64,000 nucleotides of DNA from contig NC_084844.1 of assembly GCF_033115175.1 (NCBI RefSeq), positions 77,132,531 through 77,196,530 on the forward strand. The letters run 5' to 3'. Every line of letters starts with the position of its first letter. Within the stretch, counting starts at the first letter, position 1. The notes under the pieces were generated by a model. It was not told the DNA's origin and searched no databases. It saw only the letters and a program-made list of their open reading frames with translations. This document shows positions 55,838 through 64,000 of this stretch, piece by piece. The translations under genes were made by a program, and so were the position numbers. Source of the stretch: Lepus europaeus. Lineage: Eukaryota; Chordata; Mammalia; Lagomorpha; Leporidae.

Positions 55838-56128
55838 TTTTTTTCAAGATTTATTTCATTTATTTGAAGGGAAGAGTTAATAGGGAGGGGTCTTCCATCC
55901 ATTTATTCACTCCCCAAATGACCTCAATGGCCAGGGCTAGGCCAGACCAAATCTAGGAGCCAAGAGCTTCATCTGGGTCTCGCACGTGGGTACAGGGGCC
56001 AAAGGACTTAGGCCATCTTCTGCTGCTTTCCCAGGTATATGACCAGGGAGCTAGATTGGAAGTGGAGCAGCTGAAACTTGAACTGGTGCCAATATGGGAT
56101 ATGACATTGTATCACAATGCTGGCACCT
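55838..56128 (-). mobile_element. CSINE
   Basis: TTTTTTTTCAAGATTTATTTCATTTATTTG start, ATCACAATGCTGGCACC end, then (TTG)n at 56,134-56,150. Confidence 0.88.
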
Positions 56129-56430
56129 CTTTTTGTTGTTGTTGTTGTTTCTTATGTACCCTGAGTTTCCTATTCTGTCTTTTTATTGCTCTGTGTTGTG
56201 ATGGTAAGTGACCAAGTCTCACTCTATATTTCCCTTGTAATTACCATCACTTATCTCTCTGGAGATGACATTTAAAATGAACCATTGAAGTATCTACCAC
56301 ATTTTATTGGTCCTACATTGTTTACATCCTGTGTTTTAGAAAGTGAGCAATTACTGTCATATTAAAATAACAGTCATTTTGATTGTTAGAAGAAATATTA
56401 AGATACTTATGAACATATTTCATAATCAGT

Positions 56431-56751
56431 TTTATTTTTTAAATTTTATTTATTTGAGAGTTAGAGTTATAGACAGTGAGAGGGAGAGATAGAGAAAGGT
56501 CTTTCTTCCGTTGGTTCACTCTCCAGATGGCCACAACAGCCAGAGCTGAGCTGATCTGAAGCCAGGAGCTTCTTCCAGGTCTCCCATGCGGGTGCAATGG
56601 CCCAAGCACTTGGACCATCTTCTACTGCTTTCCCAGGCCATAGCAGAGAACTGGATTGGAAGAGAGGCAGCTGGAACTAGAACTGGCATCCATATGGGAT
56701 GCTGGAGCTGCAGGTGGAAGATTAACCTACTGCACCATGGAGTCGGCCCCT
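56431..56751 (-). mobile_element. CSINE
   Basis: TTTTATTTTTTAAATTTTATTTATTTG start, CACCATGGAGTCGGCCCC end. Confidence 0.9.
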
Positions 56752-57117
56752 CATAAGCAGTCTTACAAAAATAGCAAGCATATAAAATTTTTATTATTGG
56801 AATTACATGAAGTTTATAAGTAAAATATCACTTAATTATCCATCCCTTCAACAATGTAATGCCTTTATGTCTCCTCACAGCCCAGGAAAACTGACCTAGG
56901 TGTGATGCATTTTGTAGCCTTATCACCTGGCCTATGTTCTTTGTAGTTCTACAACCTATGTAGTTCATATTCATGTAAACAAATTCTTCCACAAGATCTA
57001 AGCATTTTTTGTGTTTCAGTGAACTGAAACTTGATAATATAGCAAAATCTATGTTTTTTAAAATTCTTTGTTCTGATTAATATTGAACATGTTTTATAGC
57101 TCATCCAATGTGTTAAT

Positions 57118-57236
57118 TCAGTCATTTATTATACTTATTATATATTATTATATATATAATATATATAATATATATATATATCATTATATATATAATATAT
57201 ATAATGATATATATATATATATATCATTATTATACT
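57118..57236. repeat. AT-rich imperfect palindrome / (TA)n
   Basis: TATTATATATATAATATATATAATA units with repeated ATCATTATATATA phrases. It can fold into hairpins and lies about 280 bases before the KRAB exon. Confidence 0.9.
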
Positions 57237-57512
57237 TACATCTACAAATTACAATGTGAGCTCCTTTCAGAATCATTAGGAGAAAGATCAGTTCCAGAAT
57301 AACAAGGGAAACTTTTGTATTGGTTTTGGAATTATAAAATTAATATGGAAGCAAGATATTTTCATTGTGATTTGGCATTTTGTTGCCATACAGATTACAA
57401 AGTAAGTTGTATCTTAAATCAGAGGCATATAAGATATACACAGAAGGATGTACTCCTGGTCTTTTTATTTTGTGACAGAAATGACATGTGGAGCAAAACT
57501 GTGCTATTACAG

Positions 57513-57645
57513 GTGTTGTCATTTGAAGACCTGGCTGTGTGCTTCACTCAGGAGGAATGACAGGACCTGGATGATGCTCAGAGGACCCTGTGCAGGGATG
57601 TGATGCTGGAAACCTACAGCAACCTGCTTTCTTTTCTTTCTTTTG
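57513..57645 (+). pseudogene. KRAB A-box exon with Trp-to-stop
   Basis: After a GCTATTACAG acceptor: VLSFEDLAVCFTQEE, stop, QDLDDAQRTLCRDVMLETYS, then a short T/C-rich end and GTGAGA donor at 57,646. KRAB consensus is FEDVAVxFTQEEWxxLDxAQRxLYRDVMLENYSNL; the invariant Trp codon TGG is TGA at 57,558-57,560. The exon is 133 bases, six more than the usual 127, because of a TTTCT expansion at its end. Confidence 0.95.
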
Positions 57646-57865
57646 GTGAGAGACATTCCTCTCTCATGCCCAAATGGAACACTTGCTTCCCCTGTGGCAA
57701 ATAAATCAATGCTTTATAATGTTAAATGGTGGGTAAGCATAGAATTTGAGGCCAAGAAGAATGGGGGAAGGATTCAAATGTACACAGCTCCTGGTACCAA
57801 GCTGTTGTCTTTCAAAAATCTAACTTCATGATTTCATGACATTGAGTCTTATTTCCCATTAACAG

Positions 57866-57958
57866 GGCACTGCATTAGGAAACCTGAGGTGATCTCCAAG
57901 TTGTAGCTAGGAGCAGAGTTATGGATGGTGGTAAAACCCTTAAATCAGAGCCTGTCAG
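57866..57958 (+). pseudogene. KRAB B-box exon
   Basis: TTAACAG acceptor, then GHCIRKPEVISKL, TAG stop at 57,904, LGAELWMVV, and a GTCAGT donor at 57,959. Matches the typical KRAB B exon (KPEVI-x-x-LEQG-x-EPW). The Glu of LEQG is the stop. Confidence 0.92.
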
Positions 57959-58059
57959 GTCAGTCAGTGCACATTGGGCAGGGAGGCTGGGACAGAAAGA
58001 GCTCAACAGATGTTGACTGTGTAGAGCACTTCTCACAAATTTTTCAAATGCAGGCATAT

Positions 58060-58210
58060 GCTCCTGGCTCCTGGCTTCGGATCAGAACAGCACTGGCCAT
58101 AGCGGCCATTTGGGAAGTGAACCAATAGAAGGAAGACCTTTCTCTCTGTCTCTCTCTCTCACTGTCTATAACTCTACCTGTCAAATAAATTTTTAAAAAA
58201 TTTAAAAAAG
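58060..58210 (+). mobile_element. CSINE 3' fragment
   Basis: Only the second half is present, from CTCCTGGCTCCTGGCTTCGG to AAATAAATTTTTAAAAAA; in the ZNF intron. Confidence 0.85.
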
Positions 58211-58349
58211 AGATTAAAAAATGTGTAGGGGACTTTGTTTTCTGTGAACACTGAGCCTTAAACTAGTATGGGAAGCATAACAAGATGGTGTATTGGGATT
58301 TTTCTGAGCCTTTTGTGTAACTGAAAAAGTAAAGATATTAGATTTTCTT

Positions 58350-58697
58350 TTTTTTTTCTTTTTTTAAATATAGCCCTTTTTTAAGATTTTATTTATTTTA
58401 TTTGAGAGTTGGAATTACAGACTGTGAGAGGGAGAGACAGAGAAAGGTCTTCCTTTTGTTGATTCACTCTCCAAGTGGCTGCAATGGCTGGAGCTGCAGC
58501 GATCCAAAGCCAGGAGCTTCATCTGGGTCTCCCATGTGGGTGCAGGGACCCAAGAACTTGGGCCATCTTCTACTGCTTTCCCAGGCCATAGCAGAGAGCT
58601 GGACTGCAAGTGGAGCAGCCGGGACTAGAATCAGCACCCATATAAGATGCCGGTGCCACAGGCAGAGGATTAGCCTATTGTGCCATGATGCCGGCCT
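58350..58697 (-). mobile_element. CSINE, full length
   Basis: T-rich start, TAAGATTTTATTTATTTTATTTG, TGCCATGATGCCGGCC end. Target duplication AAGATAT(T/C)AGATTTTCTT at 58,332-58,349 and 58,699-58,716. Confidence 0.95.
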
Positions 58698-58761
58698 CAA
58701 GATATCAGATTTTCTTAGGAATATGGAGAAAGCTATCATAATACAGTGCATATAAAAGATT

Positions 58762-59083
58762 TGGAGGGATCTGGGATTGTGACACAGTGGGTTAAGCTGC
58801 TGTCTGCAATGATAGCTTTTCATATGGGAACCATTTGAGTCCTGTTTGCCCCAATTCCAATCCAGCTCCCAGCTAATATGACCAGGAAAGCAGCAGCAGA
58901 TGTGTCCTTGCATACATGTCTTAGACCCAGTTGGAGCTCTAGGCTTCTGGCTTTAGCCTGGTCCAGCCATGGGCAATGCAGCCATTTGGAGAGTGAAGCA
59001 GTGGATGAAAGATCTTTCACTTTGTCTCTCCCTCACTCTCTATAGCTATACCTTTAAAATAAATTAATTTTGAAAAAAATTTA
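58762..59083 (+). mobile_element. CSINE, older copy
   Basis: GGATCTGGGATTGTGACACAGTGG head, AAATAAATTAATTTTG tail. Confidence 0.88.
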
Positions 59084-59288
59084 AAGGAGATTTTTGCTTA
59101 AGAAAATCCCAGAGGTAAACAACTGAACATTCAACAACCACAGGTGCAGGATCTGTTTGTAAGCTATAATTCTGCTTAGGAGACAGACATATGTTCTTCT
59201 CTGGCACCTGTAAGTAAATGACCCAGTGAAGCTTTCCCATCTTTGATGGTGGAAGTTCAGCAAAGAAGCACAAAACACATCATTCTTT

Positions 59289-59604
59289 TTTTAAGATTTA
59301 CTTATTTGTTTGAAAGTCAGAGTTACACAGAGAAGAGAGGCAGAGAGAGAGAGATCTTCCATCTGATGGTTCACTCCCCAGTTGGCCACAATGGCCGGAG
59401 CTGTGCCGATCCAAAGCCAGGAGCCAGGAGCTTCTTCTGGGTCTCCCATGCAGGTACAGGGGCCCAAGGACTTGGGCCATATTCTACTGCTTTTCCAGAC
59501 CATAGCAGAGAGCTGGATAGGAAGTGGAGCAGCTGGGACTCGAACCAGCGCTTATATGTGATGCCGGTGCTTCAGGCCAAGGCATTAACCTGCTGTGCCC
59601 CAAC
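59289..59604 (-). mobile_element. CSINE, full length
   Basis: TTTAAGATTTACTTATTTGTTTG start, CTGTGCCCC end. Target duplication AACACATCATTCTTTT at 59,273-59,288 and 59,605-59,620. Confidence 0.95.
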
Positions 59605-59726
59605 ACATCATTCTTTTAAGAAACAATGAATAAAAGGGTGGGGAAAACAGACAGTTGATAAAGCACTCTAGCAAGACAGTGGATAAATATTTTTAGTGTT
59701 TCTCCACTTTTAAAAATGTTTATTTA

Positions 59727-60119
59727 GGGGCAGGCACTGTGTCCTAGTGAGTAAAGCCTCCACCAGTGGTGCTGACATTCCATATGGGCAACTAGTTCAA
59801 GTCCCAGCTGCTCCACTTCCAATCCAGCTCTGAACTAACATGCCTGGAGTTGTGGTCCTTCTGAGATGCAAGCACGAGAGAAACTTGATGCTATGTGCCT
59901 GGGAACTCTGTTGAATGCTGTGAGCCTATTAGCAGTAGAGGATGGCCCAAGTCCTTGGTCCCCTGCACCTACGTGGGAGACCTGGAAGAGGCTCCTGGCT
60001 GCTGGGTTCGTCTGGCCCAGTGCCAGCTGTAGTGGCCATTTGGTGGAGTGAACCAGTGGATGGAAGATCTCTCTGTCTGTCTTTCTAACTCTACCTTTCA
60101 AATACATAAATAAATCTTT
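59727..60119 (+). mobile_element. CSINE carrying an internal non-SINE insert
   Basis: GGGGCAGGCACTGTGTCCTAG head and AATACATAAATAAATC tail are normal. Between CATGCCTGG (59,847) and CAGTAGAGGATGGCCC (59,933) about 85 bases replace the usual GAAAG, see the next entry. Confidence 0.9.
59848..59931 (+). other. ZNF-exon-like segment inside a SINE
   Basis: TGAGATGCAAG, GAGAGAAACTTGATG, GGGAACTC and TTGAATGCTG occur in the same order as in the KRAB-ZNF terminal exon at 62,189-62,262. By eye about 59 of 70 aligned bases agree with one four-base gap. Probably a templated insertion from a ZNF gene or its transcript. Confidence 0.75.
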
Positions 60120-60271
60120 TAAAAATGCTTATTTAGTTACAAAAACGCTTATTTGCTTCTACATGGAAGGCAGCATGTCAGTGACAGAGGGAGAAATAGA
60201 ATGGGAGAAAAATCTTCTATTCATTGGTACATTGTCCAAAGGCCTTAAGTATTTAGAAGTAGGTCATCCTG

Positions 60272-60740
60272 GCCAGCTCCGCGGCTCACTTGGCTAATCC
60301 TCCACCTGCGGCGCTGGCACTACGGGTTCTAGTCCTGGTTGGGGCACCAGATTCTGTCCAGGTTGCTTTTCTTTCACTCCAGCTCTCTGCTGTGACCCGG
60401 GAAGGCAGTTGAGGATGGCCCAAGTGCTTGAGGCCTGCACCCACATGGGCGACCAGAAGGAAGCACCTGGCTCCTGGCTTCAGATCAGCACTGCGCACCA
60501 GCTGTGGAGGCCATTTTGGGGGGTGAACCAATGGAAAAGGAAGCCTTTCTCTCTGTCTCTCTCTCTCTCTGTCTCTCACTGTCTAATTCTACTTGTCAAA
60601 AAAAAAAAAGAAGAAAAGGAGAAGGAGGGAGGAGGAGGAGGAGGGAGGAGGAGGGAGGAGGAGGAGAAAGAGGAGGGAGGAGGAGGGAGGAGGGGGAGGA
60701 GGAGGAGGTGGAGAAGGAGGAGAAGGAGAAGAAGGAGAAG
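60272..60740 (+). mobile_element. CSINE, GC-rich head type, with GGA-expanded tail
   Basis: GGCCAGCTCCGCGGCTCACTTGG head, CTTGTCAAAAAAAAAAAAG, then (GGA/GAAGGA)n. AGG(T/C)CATCCTG on both sides (about 60,262 and 60,743) is the target duplication, so the repeat grew from the poly-A tail. Confidence 0.92.
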
Positions 60741-60744
60741 AAGG
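60610..60744. repeat. (GGA)n/(GAAGGA)n purine repeat
   Basis: About 135 bases of pure purine on +, at the tail of the SINE. It generates false Glu/Gly/Arg-rich and Ser/Pro-rich frames on the two strands. Confidence 0.97.
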
Positions 60745-60978
60745 CCATCCTGAAATCAAACACATTTGAAAAACTCCATCTGGGCCTTTCAAATGTGTGG
60801 TAGGATCCAAAGCACTTCAATCATCATTTGTTGCTTCCCAGGATGCATTAGCAGGAATTTCTACTTGAAACACAGCAGCCAGGACTTATCCTGGCATTAT
60901 GATGGCATGCAGACACTTGAAGAAATGGTTTGACCCACTGCATGACATCATCCATTGTTGCTGTTGATTTCTCAACAA

Positions 60979-61382
60979 TGTTGCAGTGGATTTGTTTTTG
61001 AGAGGAGCAGCGTGGTGGGGGCAAAAGGCACGGAGTCAACACACAGACCTCAGGAGTTGGGTGAAAGCACGCTTGAGGCGAGCAGCCTGCAGACTCGTTT
61101 ATTACAGTTGGAACCACATCTTATATAGCCAAGACCAGCCAATCTGGTCAAGAGGCAGTCTATGCCCCCACAAATCACAGCCTGTTGCCAGGCAGTTTCC
61201 AAAGCCATCCAATCACATCCTGTTGCCAGGCAGTTTCCAAAGCCATCCAATCAAAGCCTGCTGCCAGGCAGGCTCCATTGCCAGGTGGGTTTCAAAGCCA
61301 TTCCTGAGTAACTGATGCTCGCTTGCCAGTGGCCACCTTGGCATGGGCTTCTCATTCCACCAATCCATCCCCTGTCCTACAC
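60979..61382 (-). mobile_element. Solo endogenous retrovirus LTR
   Basis: In minus sense it runs from TGTAGGACAGGGG to a CA near 60,979. It has a TATA box GCTATATAAG (61,121-61,130), AATAAA only about 20 bases downstream (61,098-61,103), and a U3 with two full and one partial 38-bp tandem repeats (61,173-61,210, 61,211-61,248, from 61,249). The close TATA/poly-A signal layout is like betaretrovirus-type (class II) LTRs. No internal viral genes are present on either side, so it is a solo LTR. Exact ends and target duplication were not resolved. Confidence 0.75.
61173..61275. repeat. 38-bp tandem repeat in LTR U3, with CCAAT boxes
   Basis: AATCA(C/A)A(G/T)CCTG(T/C)TGCCAGGCAG units, period 38. 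Each junction makes CCAAT (61,209-61,213 and 61,247-61,251); other CCAATs lie at 61,139 and about 61,358. These are potential NF-Y sites. Confidence 0.85.
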
Positions 61383-61466
61383 TTAAAAGCATTTAAGGTA
61401 ATATATGATTATTGGGAAAGCTTATTTTATTACACTGGCATATTATGGAGTAAAACACATAATATC

Positions 61467-61805
61467 AGGCCGGCGCCGTGGCTTAACAGGCTAATCCTCT
61501 GCCTTGCAGCGCCGGCACACTGGGTTCTAGTCCCAGTCGGGGCACCGATCCTGTCCCGGTTGCCCCTCTTCCAGGCCAGCTCTCTGCTGTGGCCAGGGAG
61601 TGCAGTGGAGGATGGCCCAAGTTCTTCGGCCCTGCACCCCATGGGAGACCAGGAGAAGCACCTGGCTCCTCCCATCAGAACAGCGCGGTGCGCCGGCCGC
61701 AGCGCGCCTACCGCGGCGGCCATTGGAGGGTGAACCAATGGCAAAAAGGAAGAGCTTTCTCTCTGTCTCCCTCTACTGTCCACTCTGCCTGACAAACAAA
61801 AAAAC
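61467..61805 (+). mobile_element. Young CSINE, GC-rich head type
   Basis: GGCCGGCGCCGTGGCTTAACAGG head, CpG-rich middle (GTGCGCCGGCCGCAGCGCGCC), CTGACAAACAAAAAAACA tail. ACACA(TA)ATATCA on both sides (61,454 and about 61,804). Confidence 0.95.
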
Positions 61806-61950
61806 ACAATATCATAAATGAATATGTTTTACTGACATGTTAAAATGCTATGCCACTAGCATGACAAGAAACTTCATTGCCTTTACATGAAGATTCTAAA
61901 AGAGATACTTAGATGTTTTCATGGATATTATTATCTTTTTCTCATTTCAG

Positions 61951-62484
61951 TTGTCCATAGAAGGGATGACCAGTTTGGAACCAACCAGAAAAGTCAACAA
62001 ATAAATTTGAGGCAAGTTGTAGTCACAAACAACAACTTATCAACTCACAAGAGAGTTCAATTAAAACAACACTGAATTTAAGCTTAGGCCATTTTTGAAA
62101 CCTGATTATACAAAAGGGGAATTGTTAAGAAAAGAAAGCTGAGGTACATCATTTATTTCAGAATGTGCTTTTCCCTAGGGGTACTGGTGAGATGCAAGAA
62201 GGAGAGAAACTTGATGACCCTAATGTATCTGGGAACTCCATTGAATGCTGGGAGGCTGTTAGTCAACCTCCCGAGATTCAGACTTTTCAGCAGGTGTTTG
62301 AACACAGTGGGAAAGGTAAAGGCTTCAGGAAGAAAAGAATATTCTTTACATGTGAACAGCTTCATATGGGAGACACCAGCGATAAGTCAACTGTAGGAAA
62401 TACAACTGAAAACAAAGAAAACTTTCCAGAAAAATCCCTACTCCAATAAACCTCGGAAAACGCACACAGGAAAGAAACTCTATG
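61951..62484 (+). pseudogene. Start of ZNF terminal exon
   Basis: After a TTCTCATTTCAG acceptor the frame VVHRRDDQFGTNQKSQQ then LRQVVVTNNNLSTHKR runs to a TGA at 62,072. A second frame from about 62,190 gives QEGEKLDDPNVSG, then FEHSGKGKGFRKK, and a third ends THTGKKLYD (62,462-62,486), which is a finger linker (HTGEKPYE). This is the spacer between KRAB and fingers, with frameshifts. The L1 starts directly after. Confidence 0.88.
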
Positions 62485-62494
62485 ACTCGGAGAA

Positions 62495-63406
62495 CGGCAA
62501 GATGGCGGAATAGGCAGAGAGCAAACTATTAGTCCGGAGAGAGAGACAGGTGAATATAAGTGGAGATACTGCAGGGTCAAGGAAGAGTAGGGGATGAAAC
62601 AGTATAGGAAACTCTTCCGGAACTAGTAATTCACAGTGTACCTGCGTGGAGAGCGTGGGAGCCCAAGTTCGGGACACCAGCGGCAGAATCAACGCACCAG
62701 CGCTGGAACGCGAGGTGAGCCGAACCACAATAGCCCGAGACACCAGCGGGCAAGCGGAAAGAGGAGGCTAGAGGGAACGAGGCTTGAAACTCCGTGGGGA
62801 AAAGTTCACCAGGCTAACTAGAAGAGAGAGAGGAAAAAAATAAAAAAAGCGACCGATACGGACACAAGTTTCTCTCTCTCCGCTCACCTCTCAAAGGCGA
62901 GCAAGACAGAGCAGGCGCCATTTTGGACATACGTCATAAGCAGGGCGACCTCAGGTCTGCAACAGCCCTGAGCCTAGCAGAAAAACCTGACTCTGGGGGG
63001 AGGGGTGAAATAACAGGAGATTAGCATCTAACTTGGCAACCCAGTGGGAGACTGCAGGAGAATTGGAGCCCACACTGAGGGCAGCACAGATTCCCTGTGT
63101 GGTCCGTGGGAAAGAGCTTCCGATCTCTGGCTTCTGTGGGTATATCATTTGCCTGCTAACTACCTCCAATTACGTTCAGCTGTGCGGAATTACTTCCCTT
63201 TTGAATCAAACAAGAGAGAGATTTACCACACCTAACCTGGGAGTGTCATCTTTGACACACCCTCAACCCTGAGGAACCAAACACAGCTCTCAGTCCACAC
63301 TCATCTCAAGCCTCTAAGGCTCCACCAAAAGCAGACAGTCCACTTAATATAGAGCCATAGTGTAACAAGAAAAAACACCACAGTGAGGAAACCAAATATC
63401 TCCAAC
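62495..63406 (+). promoter_or_regulatory. L1 internal promoter / 5' UTR
   Basis: Region between the L1 start and the ORF1 ATG. YY1-type site near the first base as in other mammalian L1s, where it directs the correct start of transcription. No TATA box. A 61-codon plus frame (62,636-62,821) and an 87-codon minus frame (62,480-62,743) lie inside it and have no known domain. Confidence 0.8.
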
Positions 63407-64000
63407 ATGCCAAACAACAAACACAAAAACCAAGGTAACAAGAACAAGGAAGACACTATGACGCCCCCAAATGAAAAAGACACCCCAATTCAAGATTATG
63501 AAGATGAGGAGATTGAAGAAATGCAAGAAGCAGATCTCAAAAAATTGATAAGAACATTAAGAAGTTCTCAAAAACAAATTCTTGAACTACAGAAATCCTT
63601 AATGGACAAGATAGAAAATCTCTCTCGTGAAAATGAAATATTAAGGAGGAATCAAAATGAAATGAAACAACTAGTGGAACAAGAAATGGTGATAGTGACG
63701 AGAAATCTTAATGAAATGAAGAATTCAATAGATCAAATGACAAACACATTAGAGAGTCTTAAAAACAGAATGGGCGAAGCAGAAGAGAGAATATCAGACT
63801 TAGAAGACAGAGAACAGGAAAGGAAACAATCAAATCAAAGAAAAGAAGAAGAAAGCAGAAATCTAAAAAATACTGTCAGGAATCTACAGGATACTCTTAA
63901 AAAACCCAACATTCGAGTTCTAGGAGTACCTGAAGGCATGGAGAGAGAGAAAGGATTAGAAGGCCTTTTTAGTGAGATACTAGCAGAAAATTTCCCAGGT
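63407..64000 (+). CDS. L1 ORF1 protein (nucleic-acid-binding chaperone), 3'-partial
   Basis: ATG at 63,407 in the context CCAACATGC opens a frame with no stop for 198 codons to the window edge. In order: a basic, Asn/Lys-rich N-terminus, an acidic DYEDEEIEEMQ stretch (about residues 31-41), a long heptad coiled coil (about residues 45-170) rich in Leu, Glu, Lys and Asn, then the start of the RNA-recognition domain with NIRVLGVPEG (about residues 172-181), the conserved motif of all mammalian L1 ORF1 proteins. The protein forms trimers, coats L1 RNA and is required for retrotransposition. Length so far fits the usual 330-370 residues. No lesion is seen. Confidence 0.95.
   Translation, partial: MPNNKHKNQGNKNKEDTMTPPNEKDTPIQDYEDEEIEEMQEADLKKLIRTLRSSQKQILELQKSLMDKIENLSRENEILRRNQNEMKQLVEQEMVIVTRNLNEMKNSIDQMTNTLESLKNRMGEAEERISDLEDREQERKQSNQRKEEESRNLKNTVRNLQDTLKKPNIRVLGVPEGMEREKGLEGLFSEILAENFPG

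Larger units (their letters stand above)
60128..60955 (-). mobile_element. Old CSINE split by a younger CSINE
   Basis: Pieces 60,128-60,270 and 60,745-60,955 read as one diverged minus-strand copy (CTTATTTGCTTCTACATGGAAGG ... GACCCACTGCATGACATC). Confidence 0.7.
57513..62484 (+). pseudogene. KRAB zinc-finger gene remnant, broken by L1
   Basis: Three exons of a KRAB-C2H2 zinc-finger gene, a class of DNA-binding repressors that recruit TRIM28, lie in order on +: KRAB A (57,513-57,645), KRAB B (57,866-57,958) and the start of the terminal exon (from 61,951). All splice signals are AG/GT, and exon phases fit (A leaves one base, B starts with two and leaves one, the terminal exon starts with two). 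Stops at 57,558 and 57,904 and several frame breaks in the terminal exon make it non-coding. The finger array itself is not reached: only one HTGKKLYD linker-like stretch is seen before an L1 starts at about 62,485. The rest of the fingers may lie beyond the L1. The specific gene cannot be named. Confidence 0.88.
62485..64000 (+). mobile_element. 5'-complete L1, continuing past the window
   Basis: Starts within CTCGGAGAACGGCAAGATGGCGG, the L1 5' end with a CAAGATGGC YY1-type site (62,498-62,506). About 920 bases of GC-rich 5' UTR with CpGs, a second YY1-type site on the other strand (GCCATTTT at 62,918) and ACGTCAT at 62,932, then ORF1. The 3' end and target duplication lie outside. Full 5' UTR and open ORF1 suggest a young, possibly full-length element; ORF2 cannot be judged. 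Confidence 0.92.

Noticed and set aside
55442..55867. 141-codon plus frame
   Set aside because: Low-complexity, Phe/Leu/Ser-rich translation of pyrimidine-rich DNA, overlapping a second frame and running into a SINE.
60409..60803. Gly/Glu/Arg-rich frames and the Ser/Pro-rich minus frames
   Set aside because: Produced by the SINE and the GGA repeat; low complexity, not protein.
61173..61275. Regular 38-bp direct repeats, CRISPR-like at first look
   Set aside because: Units are contiguous without spacers and lie in a retroviral LTR of an animal genome.
61467..61560. tRNA-gene-like head with A and B boxes (GTGGCTTAACAGG and GGTTCTAGTCCC)
   Set aside because: It is the tRNA-derived pol III promoter of a SINE, no cloverleaf acceptor stem; the same holds for the other SINE heads.

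Overview
The window looks like rabbit (lagomorph) nuclear DNA. The evidence is a very dense load of about sixty tRNA-derived C-type SINEs (CSINEs), whose 3' ends read as pyrimidine-rich stretch plus AAATAAATAAATAAATC and whose heads read GGCCGGC(A/G)C(T/C)GTGG. There are also rabbit-type L1 3' ends, ancient mammalian repeats (MIR, MaLR/MLT1/MST LTRs, old L1M pieces) and degenerate vertebrate exons with GT/AG splice sites. No intact host protein-coding gene is visible. Nearly all long open frames are SINE sequence read in the wrong sense.

Layout. 0-11.7 kb: repeat-rich DNA with an old L1 ORF2 fragment, a GC-rich CpG-bearing patch at 1.0-1.6 kb that may be an old promoter/exon, MaLR LTRs and many SINEs. 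11.9-28.0 kb: a GC-richer block holding two decayed multi-exon genes in tail-to-tail order, an ABCC10 (MRP7) pseudogene on + (11.9-22.1 kb) and a DLK2 pseudogene on - (27.95-22.6 kb). This is the order and orientation of the functional neighbours ABCC10-DLK2 in mammals, and introns are kept, so the block is best read as a genomic (not retro-) duplication that decayed. Later SINE, L1 and MIR insertions sit inside it. 28.1-30.0 kb: old L1 remnants and SINEs. 30.1-30.43 kb: a CpG-containing promoter-like patch with CCAAT boxes and a typical KRAB zinc-finger first exon ending in a GTGAGT donor. 30.7-57 kb: mostly repeats, including an antisense L1M scaffold (about 38-43 kb) broken by six or more SINEs, and a second rabbit L1 3' end in sense orientation (51.7-53.05 kb).

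57.5-62.5 kb: a decayed KRAB zinc-finger gene on +. The KRAB A exon (Trp codon turned into TGA), KRAB B exon (one TAG) and the start of the terminal zinc-finger exon still have splice sites and matching phases. That last exon is cut by a 5'-complete L1 at about 62,485. Its 5' UTR has a YY1-type site, and its ORF1 opens at 63,407 and is uninterrupted to the window end. This L1 looks young. A solo endogenous-retrovirus LTR (about 60.98-61.38 kb, minus) with 38-bp tandem repeats carrying CCAAT boxes lies in the last ZNF intron.

I did not find a previously undescribed functional system. The points most worth checking are the paired ABCC10/DLK2 duplicon, the KRAB-ZNF pseudogene broken by a possibly active L1, and a short ZNF-exon-like piece embedded inside a SINE 2.3 kb upstream of the real ZNF exon.
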